A stretch of 64,000 nt of DNA from Pomacea canaliculata (Eukaryota; Mollusca; Gastropoda; Architaenioglossa; Ampullariidae), in NCBI RefSeq assembly GCF_003073045.1, contig NC_037593.1, forward strand, positions 12,470,735 through 12,534,734, given 5' to 3'. Numbering within the stretch: the first letter of the stretch is position 1; each line of letters opens with the position of its first letter. The notes under the pieces were generated by a model, which was not told the DNA's origin, ran no database searches, and was given only the letters and a program-made list of their open reading frames with translations. Below are positions 1 through 11,728 of the stretch, one piece after another. The translations under genes and the position numbers were made by a program.

Positions 1-3000
1 GCTTTCGCCTAGTGGTATTGCTTCTGGAAGACATGGACGTTTCTGAATCTGTGGAGCCTGCAAGAACTGCATTTTCTATATTTCAGTTTTGCCAACAGCT
101 TTATTAGAAAGATACAACAGCAGCCCTTCTCACTCTGTTCTTTACCCAATGCACAACTCTCTCTTTCAAACATCTTTTTCTCTTTTCATACACACACATG
201 CACACAGTATTACAACCCCAAATTCTGCTGTTTGGAGAATCTGAAAAAATTAACTCACACATGCTGGGTGTCTTCTTCCGTCTGCGAGGAATGGTTGGCG
301 ACTGTGGTGCCTCCTCACTGTGATAGTACTTAACATGAGATTCCAGGAGGCTGGCTTTACGAAAACTTTTACCACATCCAGGAACAACACACTTGTGGCT
401 GTTGTGGTCTTCTTCCACTACAAAGGCTTTAGGTGGCATGCTCGGCAAGGTCATCAAGGGAGGGGCACTAAGGGGCACTGGAAAACAAAATGGACAAAAC
501 CCTGGTGTGGTCACAAAACTATTGTAATAAAAACAGAACAAAAATACATGATGATTATAGAGCTGTTTTCCAGTAAACTATGCTGCATCGGTCCAGAAAA
601 AAAAACACATCATTTTCCTTCTTTACGTAATAAAAACCCACTAATTCAAAAAATTGAAACTGTCATACCTTTCTCTTCAAAAGACTTTTCTTCAACCTCT
701 GTTGACTGAGCTTTCTTGAGTATAGGCAGGGACGCTGATACTTTATGTGGTTCTAACACTTGCAGCGGACCTGGCACTTTAAGATGCTTCCTTTTTCTCC
801 GCCGAATAGGTGGGAAAGATCCTGCTCGCTTCTCCTTTTTGGCTGTAGGGGAATTACAACACACTAAAATAATACGGGTTCTGTCTCATTTTCAGATGCT
901 CTTCATAAAGTCTTTTTCAGATAATTGCAAGCAAGAGTAAGAAACAAAGGGATGTTACCTGGAGAAAGACTAGGCTTCTCTGCGTTATAAACCTCTGTTT
1001 GACTGCTGGCTTCTGCTCCAGGAGTTGCTATTGGCTTGTCTTCTTTCTCAGGCAATTCCTCCTCTGGAGTCTCAGTCTTCACCTCCTGCTTCACTTTCAA
1101 CTGCTCGTTCAAAGCACGAGTAAAACTCTGTGGAGGTCACACAATGAGCAGTCAAAACTATCTTGATTTAACATCTGTGACAATGATTTCTTATAATTAA
1201 GGTACTTTTGAAGATAAATGCTAAATTTTACTTGATCTTGAACAAAATAAAAAAAGCTGAAAATAAAAAACACGATTGACTGAGATTCTATCAAGGCATG
1301 TTTATCTCACTGGTACAAACTGCATTACAATCATCTCTGACAATCCTACAACTGGTTTCAAAACTACTACCTAAAGATTTTGAAATAATGAATTAAATAA
1401 AAGGTGCTCTAAACATTAAAAATAATATTCATCATTAAAATTTTTAAAGTAAAGAAATGCATCTATGCCAAGGGATATTGGGGAGATTCCCAAAAACATT
1501 TTAACGTCATGAATGCAAGATGCTATTTCCCAAAGTTTGGGTGAATAACATCTTTTCATTAACTCAAAACACATCTCCAAATATCACCATGAACAGAAAG
1601 AATCCAAACTTGTGATATCACGCTTATACTAATATGGTTATCTGTAGCTTTGACAGCGTAAATTTATCCATGTATAATTCTGGTGTCTGTTGTTAACCTT
1701 GTTCTGTGTATGATGATCATTGTACACTGTATCTCAAATATGGAAGAGGGATATACCAGATTATGGTAAATAGTATCTTGCAATGAGCTTTAATCAGTCA
1801 TTTAGAAAAACATTGCAGCCCACTAGATTTTTAAACTCCTAATTCCATCAAGATGTTTTGCCAGAGTGAAGACGAACATGCACAACCTGATGTCTTGATC
1901 GAGTTATAATACAGAGGATTTCAACAGTTGTTAGACTGAAAATCTGGTTACCTTTCCCACTTCTTTGTTTTTCTTAAACATTGATGATGAGCCATCAGAC
2001 TTGTTTCGTTTTGCAAAGAGAGATCCAGCAACAATGAGCTTGTTTTTTTTGTGCGGCCCACAATATGTCCGCTGAAGTTTATCGCCTGGTTGACCACTGC
2101 TGACAGTGCTGGAGCTACCTGGGCTGAGCTTTTCTGAAACAAACATGCACATAGTGACTGATTAACAGCCACAGACGTGGCAACCCAAAAATCAGTCAGC
2201 TATGGGCCAACTACGACACACCATAACCTGAGCATCTGCAGCCAGGCCTTCCACTCAGCTGTGCCATGTGCATGTTAACAGCCTAGTGTGCATTCATGAA
2301 AGCAGGTTCTGGAAGTGACCAAGCACCTGCATGTCTGACATGTAGCCCAAAGGTGCAAGAGACAACACCAGACACCCACTTATGATGCCAGTACCAGACC
2401 GTAGTAGGTTACACAAGACAGAGAAGCACGCAAGCATCTTACTCAATACAAACCTGTTCTTTTCAACCTTCTCCCTTTCCCTGATATTTTTGCCTCCTTT
2501 GATCCTGTAACTACACAGAGAAAAAGATAGTGTTACACTACCAGTAACAGGCTATATTCTGGTCTTCTTGACTGCATATCTACTGACACCCACTGCCCCA
2601 AGTCCACATTCTGTCTTCAGCATCATCCCGATAGATATTGAGATACAAATCCACAGGATTTTTCTATAAAACAAGGAAGAAAGAATTAAGTGTTTAATGT
2701 CATGTTTAGACAAATGATTCAGGGACTTGATAAAGAAGAATTTTTGCTAAAAATGATACAGGATACTGGTGGCAGCGCACTTTACCTTTGAAATCCAGTG
2801 GCTTACTCTTCAACTTTTTTAGATCTCTTCTGGACAGTAGTGGAGGTTTTATCAGGAATTTCTGCAAAGGTAATCAGCAAAATCAGTAGTCACAACAACC
2901 ACCACCTTTAACTCATTAATTAAACAATCAAAAATATTCTCTATAATCAAAAAGCTTAAGAAATATTTCTTTGAAAGCAATGTACAATTTAATAAGCTTG

Positions 3001-5612
3001 TCAACATTTTTCATTTTAAGAAAGGCATGACATGGATCATGTATCCTTTTTGAGGGGGACACTAAACCATGCAACGTAAAGTTTTGTCTATCATTACTAC
3101 CATTACTATTATTATTGAGCACAGAATGCAACTAGGGAATGTCTCTGCATACATTCACTGATGAATAGCATCTAATAATATCAAGAATCTTCTAATGTAG
3201 ACAGTAAACAAGATGGTTAATTTTAAAGGAAATATTATTTCTCTCATCTGCATGTTAGTGGGGGGAAGACAGTAAACAAAAAGAAAACAGGAAAATTGTT
3301 GATTAAAAATTAATTGTCAATTAATATGAAGCTCATAAAGCACACACAAAGCGAAAGCATAAAATGCAATCCTTCTGACCACTAAGAACTTTCTGTAATA
3401 GCTGCTTAAGTCAGTACAAGATAGGAATCCATCCACAGCTTTTCTCTAACAGGATGCTCTGAGTATACTTACTGACTGCTTTTGTTCTGTTGGAGCAGGT
3501 GAAAGATTGATTGCTTGAATGGTTTTCTTGAATCCATCATAGAAAAGCACACCATATGAACCTGGCATCCACATGTGCATGCACGCACACATACACACAT
3601 TAATTTCAATCTGAGGTCTCAGCATTGAAAACATGAACACCCTAGCTTCAGCTATCTCTACAGTGGACATGATGTATGCTAACCGCAGCTATAACAGCAT
3701 CTATTATCACTAAAAAATTATAAATGATACTAGAAACAAAAACTGTGCTTGGAATTTGACAGTACTTTGTGTATTAGAAAAAAGTTATGCATATGCATAT
3801 ACAAATTCATTCTCTTTTTTTTTTCTTGTCATACAATGCAATTATTTTAGACCAACAGAACAAACTACTAAAATCAAAACATGCAAATTAATTAATAGGG
3901 CTTTTCCTTTGTAAGGGATTATAATATTAACTTCCAAAACAAAGCAGCTAGTGCAATGAACATCAAATTTTCCAAAATTCTAACCCACTCTTACCATCAC
4001 TGTATACTTCATCGATCTTAGCCAGGTACATCTTACAGTCAGTCCACTTGGCCAATACCTTGTCGCCAACTTTATAGTCCTAGCAGGTAAGAAACACAGG
4101 AAGACGATCATCAACTGCTAGAGGTGGTCAAGGTTACTTATGCTTTCTTTCCTTTTAATTCACATGCAAGCAAACATAAGCAGCAAGCTTTTTAAACACA
4201 CACACAAACACACACAGTTATACACATCAGCATGCAGGTAAACGTGAACACATACGCTCTTTTGTTTCCTGCGTCTCTGTCTGTTCCAGCGCTCTGAGTG
4301 ACGGGTAAGAGGTCGCAAATGGTCACTATTCATGTCTACCCATTCATCATAACGCTGGTTCCACCCTTCAAAATGGATTCTCACACATAGTTCTGTTTCA
4401 TCAATCTCTATAATTTTTGCAGGATACCTGTAAAAATTATTATTTTATTAAAAACCATTTCTTAAAATATGCCAAATCATAATGATAAATGAAAGTTAAT
4501 GAAGATGCAATTCCACAAGAAGATATCCAAGTACAACAATGCAAAGACCATAACAAATAAAATTAGATAATGACTTTTCAATGAATTTTTTTTACATCTT
4601 TTTGGACTGGGACATGGGTGGATGGAAGGTTACAGAGATGCTAGCAGCTAATTCAAAATTATTGGGATTTACCATTTCTGCAGATAATCCATAGCCTCAA
4701 GACGTTCTCCTTTCCTCCAAATAATCCCTGGGCGCAGTGGAAGTTTGTCTCTTCCTTCTTTGTTTTCTTCACTGTCTTCTTTTGGAGCCAAATTGGGCTC
4801 TGCTGATCCAGATGCATCATCTTTTCCCTTTCCTCCTGCAAAATAAGAAATCAAAAAAGATTATGTGACAGCATCTATGTAGCCACACACATGCACACAA
4901 GCATCCAGATACTTGAGGAAGTAGAATACATGTGTCTCTTCTTCAAGATGAAGAGTGTTTACACTTCGTTATTGCTGTCATAAAATGCCTATGCTGAAAG
5001 ACAACACAGAGGGATCAAAATAATTACATGGGAATGGGAACAAAAATTCCATAAGTCAAAATTCGGAAAGGTCGCGTGAATGATTACAATAAACCGATTC
5101 TACTTTGCATTTCCTCCTGAACACTTAGAAGGGACATAACAATTCCCGTTTTGAGGGTTTCTTTCATGTAAAAGGTTGCGCCCCTTGAGGGATCCATTGT
5201 TTATATATATTTTAAGTTGATTACTAGCTCAGTCACACGGTGTATGCTATAATCATCTTTCATATCCATATAAAGCATATTGTAAAAAAAGATCTCTTAC
5301 CCGAACTCATGTAGCTATCTGTCTCAGATGACGATGGCTCCAGAGTGCAGGAGTTTGAATCTTCTGTACCTGATGTGACACTAGCAGTGTGTGCCTCGCT
5401 GGTGTTGTGTATGTCATAGTTGCTGACGCTGGAGGCTGAACTCGTCAGTATTTCCGCTCCGGGTTCTGATGTGTCATCAGACATCTAAAAATGAAAATAA
5501 CTATTTCAGAATTAAGAAGCAACTTGTTGCACAATTTCTGTTACACATGCATAACGTCCACATACTGGAGTGATTTCACAGCGAAAGATCTCGAACTTAC
5601 TTCTGACGCCAT
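1..5612 (-). CDS. PHF20L1: PHF20/PHF20L1-like chromatin reader (3' end outside window)
   Basis: PHF20-family proteins read methyl-lysine through Tudor domains and act in MOF/NSL acetyltransferase complexes in the nucleus. I trace 13 exons, all with consistent phases: 5612-5601, 5484-5301, 4835-4673, 4427-4256, 4079-3995, 3561-3473, 2861-2786, 2504-2454, 2133-1952, 1127-959, 842-669, 477-259 and 57-1. They encode about 544 residues. Tudor 1 lies at about residues 99-165 (core [14 protein letters not shown]), Tudor 2 at about 178-225 ([19 protein letters not shown], then YGVLFYDG), a basic/acidic linker follows, and a C2H2 finger (C-x4-C-x12-H-x4-[13 protein letters not shown]) sits near 480-506. 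The PHD finger expected downstream is outside the window. The start is a 12-nt coding exon (MASE) that splices in frame to MSDDTSEPG; translation could instead begin at that second Met. Unlike vertebrate PHF20, about 95 Ser/Thr/Glu-rich residues precede Tudor 1. PHF20 versus PHF20L1 cannot be separated here. Family call is firm. Confidence 0.9.
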
Positions 5613-6061
5613 TTGGTGTCTTTTTAAAATGGCGGAACGGAAATAACAAGTCAAATGTTCGCAATTGAAGTATTTCAGCTTTGTTTCAAATAACATTAAA
5701 GATTTGTGCTTTGTTTTTTTGTAGTAGAAATTTAACTACATCATTGCAACTCTTATATATAATATGTATCGCTACACAGTTTATTTCAATCTAGAATGGG
5801 TTCGAGCAACACTGAGTGTGCGACCTACTATCGCACTGCGGGACATATGCACTAAAGTTTGGGCACGCTGAGTAAACAATCACGGCAATGCAGAAGAAAG
5901 TAAAATCAAGTTTGTTGAAAGCGTCGCGGTTTATTTGTGAAAGGTATCAACATCTTTGTGATAAGAATTCAAAAAAACTTGATTTAATTTTCAAACTATG
6001 GAAGTTCAAGGACATATGAGTACACGTCTACTGATGCTGGGTCGGAGCGATCTTTGAAAAA
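5613..6061. promoter_or_regulatory. Divergent promoter region, PHF20-like / GST
   Basis: About 450 bp separates the two divergent start codons. No TATA box was found at the expected places. Both starts sit in ATGGCG-type contexts (ACCAAATGGCG for PHF20, AAAAAATGGCGGCC for the GST), which resemble a YY1 site overlapping the start codon, and a third AAATGGCGGAA lies at about 5627. A bidirectional TATA-less promoter is an inference; there is no transcript evidence. Confidence 0.4.
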
Positions 6062-9000
6062 ATGGCGGCCAACTTGTTTTTGTATTGGGGGTCTGGGAGC
6101 ATTCCTTGCTGGAAACCAATGATCGTACTAGCAGAAAAAGGCATTAGTGAATATGGCAACAAACTAATATCCTTCAGCAAGAATGAGCAAAAGTCGGATG
6201 AAATTTTAAAGCTGAATCCCCGTGGACAGGTGAATTACAAGCTGGATGCTACACATTTTTAAAAAGTGCATTGTCAGGATTATTTATGTGGACTGTATTC
6301 GACTTTTGACAACGGATTTATAATAGTACTGAATTCACTATTGCCAGGTATTATTTTACATTTCATACAGATTTTACATTTGTTTGCTGTTAATATAGGT
6401 TCCAACATTTAGAGACGGAGACGTAGTTGTGAATGAATCAACAGCCATCTGTGAATATCTTGAGGTAAGTAGGTCTATTCTTAGTCATAGCACGGACTTG
6501 TATCACTTTAATAGTCATTGTGACTTTGCACACTTGTAACAAATTTGATATGGTAAGGCGTGCGGGGGAGCACCAAACTGGGTGGAGCTTCAAATTTAGT
6601 TATATGATTTTACCAGGCTTAATTTCAACTAATGCCCTAAATATTTTTTTTAAATCCCTAAAACGCTCCTATCAATATCATCCTGTTTAGTGAGGCAGTT
6701 TATTAACAGTGGGACACAGCTTCGTGCCCTACTCCCCTCTGTACAAAGGGATTGATAATGCCTCTGTTCAAACACCTGCTGTCTATATAACTCACTTTTC
6801 TTCAGTGCCTTTCCATACCACACAAATCACACCATGACCGCTCTTAGTCAATAATCATGAAGAAACTTGAAAAATCTACATGAGTGCTCCATAACAAGCT
6901 GACATCATAAATGGATCATTTGACCAAAACTTGGACATAACTTTTTTCTCATACAAACATTATCACACATTTCATAGCACTGCTACTATGGCATAGGACC
7001 CCATATCAAATTTGAGCCACACATTTTTATGCTACGTCAACAATCAAATCAACATTTTACCTAGTCATACCATACAGTTCATCTTGAAAATTTTATTTGT
7101 TACAATACAAAAAGCAAGCATTTTGCTGTCTCCATTTTTTGTGTCTTTTTGCATATGTGAGGTGTTGAGACATACTTTATATACATTCTCTTCCTAAATA
7201 CCTTATCATCTTCCAGTGAATTTAGTATCATTATCTTGTTAATACATACATGGGGAATAGTTATATGGATTAAAAATTACTACTTGTATCTTTTATCAGT
7301 ATGCACAGTATAAACCAAGTATATCCAGTTAATCAGCTGTTAAAAGAGCAGATTAAAACTAAGAGTGTATGATGAGTAAAACATGGAATGACTCTTCTAT
7401 TGTTAGTTCAAGTTTGCAGAACAAGGTGCCACTCTGCTACCTTCAGATGCTGCCACACGTGGCAGAGTTCTTCAGCGTATGTTTGAGGTGAGCAAATTGT
7501 TATGTATTTTATCAGTTGTCCCAGCATGTAAACATATGCATAGATCATGTAACTAAGAGTGATCCTAACCGCCTATTGGTTGAATATTTTTATCAGGATG
7601 AGCAAAGCTACCCTCCTGCCCCTTACCCAAACAGTTTAACCTAGACTCAAAAAAACCTCCAACAATTTTAACCTTGGGTCTTAAAACCCCATGCATTTAT
7701 GGATGGGAAACTTCATATGTTGATGCACGCATGAATTTGTTCATCTGTGTTTATGGGCACAGGTATGTGTACATGCAACAAGACATATATATGTGTGTTT
7801 GTGCTTATGTTTACATGTCTTTAATTGCTTTTGATTACATTGCAGTGCTTTGTAATTCCTGTTACAATAAAGGTTGCATCTTACCCTCTCCCATACTTTT
7901 CTCTTGTTTTCATCTAGAAGCCACATGGAATAAAGCTGTTCAAATTTTTTTTCATACCAGACTCAGAACCTAATGAAGACGCTGATTGAAGGTGTTGCCT
8001 ATTTATTTTTCCACAACAAGCCTGAAGAAATTAACCAGGTATTGCATTACATGTGGAAAGTCCACTGTTGTATCATCATTTGATTATTGTATTTTTCTAC
8101 CCCATCTGACACACACACACACACATGGGTATTTGAACTCCCAAAAACCGAATAAATATTATTACTCTCACGGGCATCTTGAAAGAGCAAACTTTGGCAC
8201 TCTGAGATGTTGTAAAATCATCTTTTGATAAAAAAAATACATGAAAGAATCGCAAAAAGACATTGCCTTCCTGTAGAATCACAGAAAAAAAGGGATAAAC
8301 TTTTGCAAAGAAATACTAAGTCAGAACACAATGATTAGAGCTGGAGTGCTTGCTTTCAGTAATTATAATTTCTTTTTAATCCATTTGTTAATTTTTTAAA
8401 ATGTGTATACACAAGCTAATTACAGCCTCTGAGAACAGCAGCTAGGTGTCATGTTTGAAACTTTTATTTCTTAGGATGAACTGAATGCTAAAAAGAAGGC
8501 AGCACGCACAGAGCTCGAGCGCTGGGAGGAATACTTAAAAGCCGTAAGTACAAAAAGTATTCCAAAATTTTGTTTATGTAATGCATCTCATTTAATGCTG
8601 CACAAGGCAAGTCATACGTAGTCATATCCTTTATAATGCATTCTTTAGTTTGGAAATAAGTATAGAAACGAACATACTGTTGTTTAATGATCTGAGTAAA
8701 GCCTAAAGCAGAATTAGGAGAGATCTGATATGTGACCAATTCTAATTAGTGGTAGGTAAGCAAGGGAAGTAAATGTAGCAGGATTAAAAACTCAAAATTG
8801 CATACAACCATCTGAAAGCTATATGGGAGCTGAATTTCTAGATCTAACAAAAATGGAATAACTGTTACAAATCCTGCATAAAAGCTTCATCTTTTCTTTT
8901 TTTGAAAAAATTTAGTTTGTGATCTTAAAAGCATTTTATATATATATATGTTCTTTTAAGCTCATTCCCAAGGAGAATATATTTCAAGTTCAGTTTTCAG

Positions 9001-9498
9001 AACAGTGATCCTTACCTTATAACTTTCAGCCATTTCTCTACTTCTGTTTTAGGCTATGTTACTGATGTAAAACAAAATTCATTATTGACTGCTTCTTGAT
9101 GGAGTGAAAAGATGTCAAACATGACCAAAGAGATGTTCAAGTTAACCATTCCGTGAGAATAAAGCATAGACTGCTAAAAGGGTATTCCATCTCGCATTTC
9201 TTCCATTGCTGAACATGACTGTTGTAACCTATATTCATAACGGTTTTTCTCTCCCTTCCCCTGCCTTCACATTTTTCAGGAGGGAACAGACAGCTACATT
9301 GTTGGCAGTCAGTTCACAATGGCAGACGTGTTTCTTTTCCCATTGCTGGCTTTTGGTGTGCGTGGCAACCTCAATCTGAGCAGTTTTCCTGCAATCAATG
9401 CTTATTACCAGCGCCTGGAGCAACGTCCTTCCATCCAGGAAACATGGCCACCACATTGGAAAGAGGGACCTGGCACAGATTTTTGCAGTGGCATTTAA
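6062..9498 (+). CDS. Glutathione S-transferase, rho-like (GST A-like)
   Basis: Cytosolic GSTs conjugate glutathione to electrophiles in detoxification. Six exons, all phase 0: 6062-6229, 6399-6464, 7407-7487, 7961-8038, 8475-8543 and 9280-9498, giving 226 residues, the usual length. The N-terminal thioredoxin-like domain begins LFLYWGSGSIPCWKPMIVL, holds NPRGQVPTF (the cis-Pro turn) and NESTAICEYLE (the conserved glutathione gamma-glutamyl contact region). The helical C-terminal domain includes GSQFTMADVFLFP (the N-capping/hydrophobic staple region) and ends in RPSIQETWPPHW, a tail shared with fish rho-class GSTs. The start is the first ATG, in a good context. Gene structure is intact. Rho class is a judgement from remembered fish sequences; that it is a GST is certain. 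Confidence 0.93.
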
Positions 9499-10177
9499 AC
9501 AGTTTTAACTTTCCTAAGGGTTAACAGTGAAAAGTTTATTCTTGACCAGTTCTTGTTTTCGTTTGATTTCAACTTTAAGAAAGTTATCCTCTTCTTGGAT
9601 TTTTGATATTTGCTTGACGTGAATGTTTATAATACTATAGTCAGAACTATGCTGTGTTCTTTGGGCTTGTCATAACATGATGCGTTTTTTGTTTTCTATA
9701 CTTTTTTGAAATTCTACCTTCGTACCTTAGAACTTGACCACAATCTGTTCTGGAAGGCTGTCAAATGCCATACAGTATAAGTGCCAAACACTTTTCTGTA
9801 TTACGTGCACTACTCTGCTACTTCTCTTCAATGCCTACGTAGCAAAATGAATGTTACCTGTACCTGTGATAATTTTTTTTTATCCAAGGCATGACTGAAG
9901 CACTAAAAGGAGAAACTAGAAAATATTTGTATGGCTGCATTTAACAAGTATTAGACATGAGTTCCACAGTAAAGGTTTGACCAATTAGTATTTCCATTGA
10001 CTGCCACAGCAAGAAAGTTATTTTTGGTGACCTTTGCTTGCTGTTGGTACTTGCAATAATCAAAATTGTGAAATTGTGTTGGGCTTGATGTGAAATGCAG
10101 TTTCCTGTGACTTTGTGGTAAGCTGCATTGATTTTAGGGCAGTTTCAAATGGTATGTACCCTTTAAGATTTACAATA

Positions 10178-10388
10178 TATAGCTATGAGTTTTTTGTCTT
10201 GTTCACACATCTGCAATGGCCACAACCACATATAGCTTTGAGCTTTGTGTCTTGTTCACACATCTGCAATGTTCACAACCACATATAGCTTTGAGCTTGG
10301 TGTCTTGTTCACACATCTGCAATGGCCACAAGCATATATATTTTTGAACTTTGTCTTGTTCACACATCTGCAATGGCCACAATAATAT
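10178..10388. repeat. Minisatellite, ~53-bp unit, four copies
   Basis: Four adjacent imperfect units share the core GTCTTGTTCACACATCTGCA followed by ATGGCCACAA and then an ATATAG(C)TTTGAG stretch. The last unit is shorter. It falls within the probable 3' UTR of the GST, before its AATAAA. Confidence 0.85.
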
Positions 10389-10513
10389 TTACCATTCCAA
10401 GCCTTGAGTAAGTTTTTAATGAAACAGATGTCAAAGGAACTATTCATATATTTTGGTTCTGATGGTTTAGAAATTCACATTTTTGTTTTGCAATAACTGG
10501 TTGTTTGAACCAA

Positions 10514-10519
10514 AATAAA
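10514..10519 (+). other. Candidate polyadenylation signal of the GST
   Basis: AATAAA about 1.0 kb after the GST stop codon. A second AATAAA near 11005 is an alternative. Sequence match only. Confidence 0.4.
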
Positions 10520-11728
10520 ATGCTGCTTTGTGAAAGCACTCAAAGAGTATGCTATATATAGTCTGTTTACAGTGCATTGGCATGTCATACCCTCTTCATT
10601 CCATATTATTGTCTTTGAATTCTTACATGTTTCGATCATTGCCTGACATCATCACTAGCAATAGTGTACTTGTTAAAGATTGACATGAGAATGCAGAAAA
10701 TGCATGCATATGTGCCTGTACGTAAGAGCATCATATAAAATGATTAATGCCTGTCTTGCTTAATTTTGGCTAACAGAAAAGGGAGTCTGAAATGACTTGA
10801 CATAGCAAAAGTCAAAACATTTTTTTTTAATCCTCATATTATCTTTGTGGTATTTCTGTGATTTGTTGCAAATATGGGACGATGAATCATTGTAACAGAG
10901 CCATTAAATGTAGAGGAACAGCAGTTTGAGTGATTCAAGCATATGACAGAACAACGACCTGGATGTCACTGAAGACATAATCCAAGATGTATTCATGTCC
11001 ATCTGACAATAAAAATCTTTAGGGTCTGTAACATTTCTTGGCATTTCACGCAAGCTTGTATACTGCCATTTCTCAATTCATAAATTTCTATTTGAATCAG
11101 TTTATTTGAGGTACATGTTCATGTTTTAATAAGACCACACACCAAGCTACAGAAATAGACTACAATTTCTCAGACATGATAAGTTTTGTTTTCTGCTTTT
11201 GTAAACGATAACAAAAGGTGAAGTCTTTCTGATGAGCTGTACATTTTTTACTGATCTAGAAAATGGCACTGGTGTGTATCTGACATAACCTGTATAAGTT
11301 CAAACTTAGAAGACAGTCTTAAAACAAACATCCAAATACACAAGGCAAGTCAAAAACAAAAGTAACCGAATTCATTGTCTATACAAAAATAGCTTATTTA
11401 TAAGCATCATAAGAAGTGCAAGAAAAATGATTACAAAAATGTGAGTGGCGGTGTCTATCACAGAATTTTAATGCACTTATAAATTCCCACATCTTTGGAT
11501 CAGTAGTTTCATCTGCATACTCGATAATCAATGTCTAGAGTATCAATAACATAATTTTTACGAGCTTCTATTTCTAAACCGTAATATTGAAAATCTATGT
11601 CTTGATCATTTAGCAGAGGACTGAACAGGCAACAAATGATTATTTTCTTGACAGTCACTTTTCCATGTATGATGCTAAACAGTATAATAATCTTTCATGC
11701 ATACACATACAAAGAGATTCACCAGCGC

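Larger units (their letters stand above)
9499..11728. other. Convergent 3' region between GST and LACTB2
   Basis: The GST (plus) and LACTB2 (minus) run towards each other here. I see no coding exon. A candidate GST polyadenylation signal AATAAA lies at 10514-10519 and another AATAAA at about 11005. The stretch contains a 53-bp minisatellite (listed separately) and otherwise AT-rich unique-looking sequence. Confidence 0.5.

Noticed and set aside
2575-2660. Possible extra PHF20 exon reading [19 protein letters not shown] on the minus strand
   Set aside because: It does not fit the phase of exon 7, whereas the exon at 2504-2454 does.
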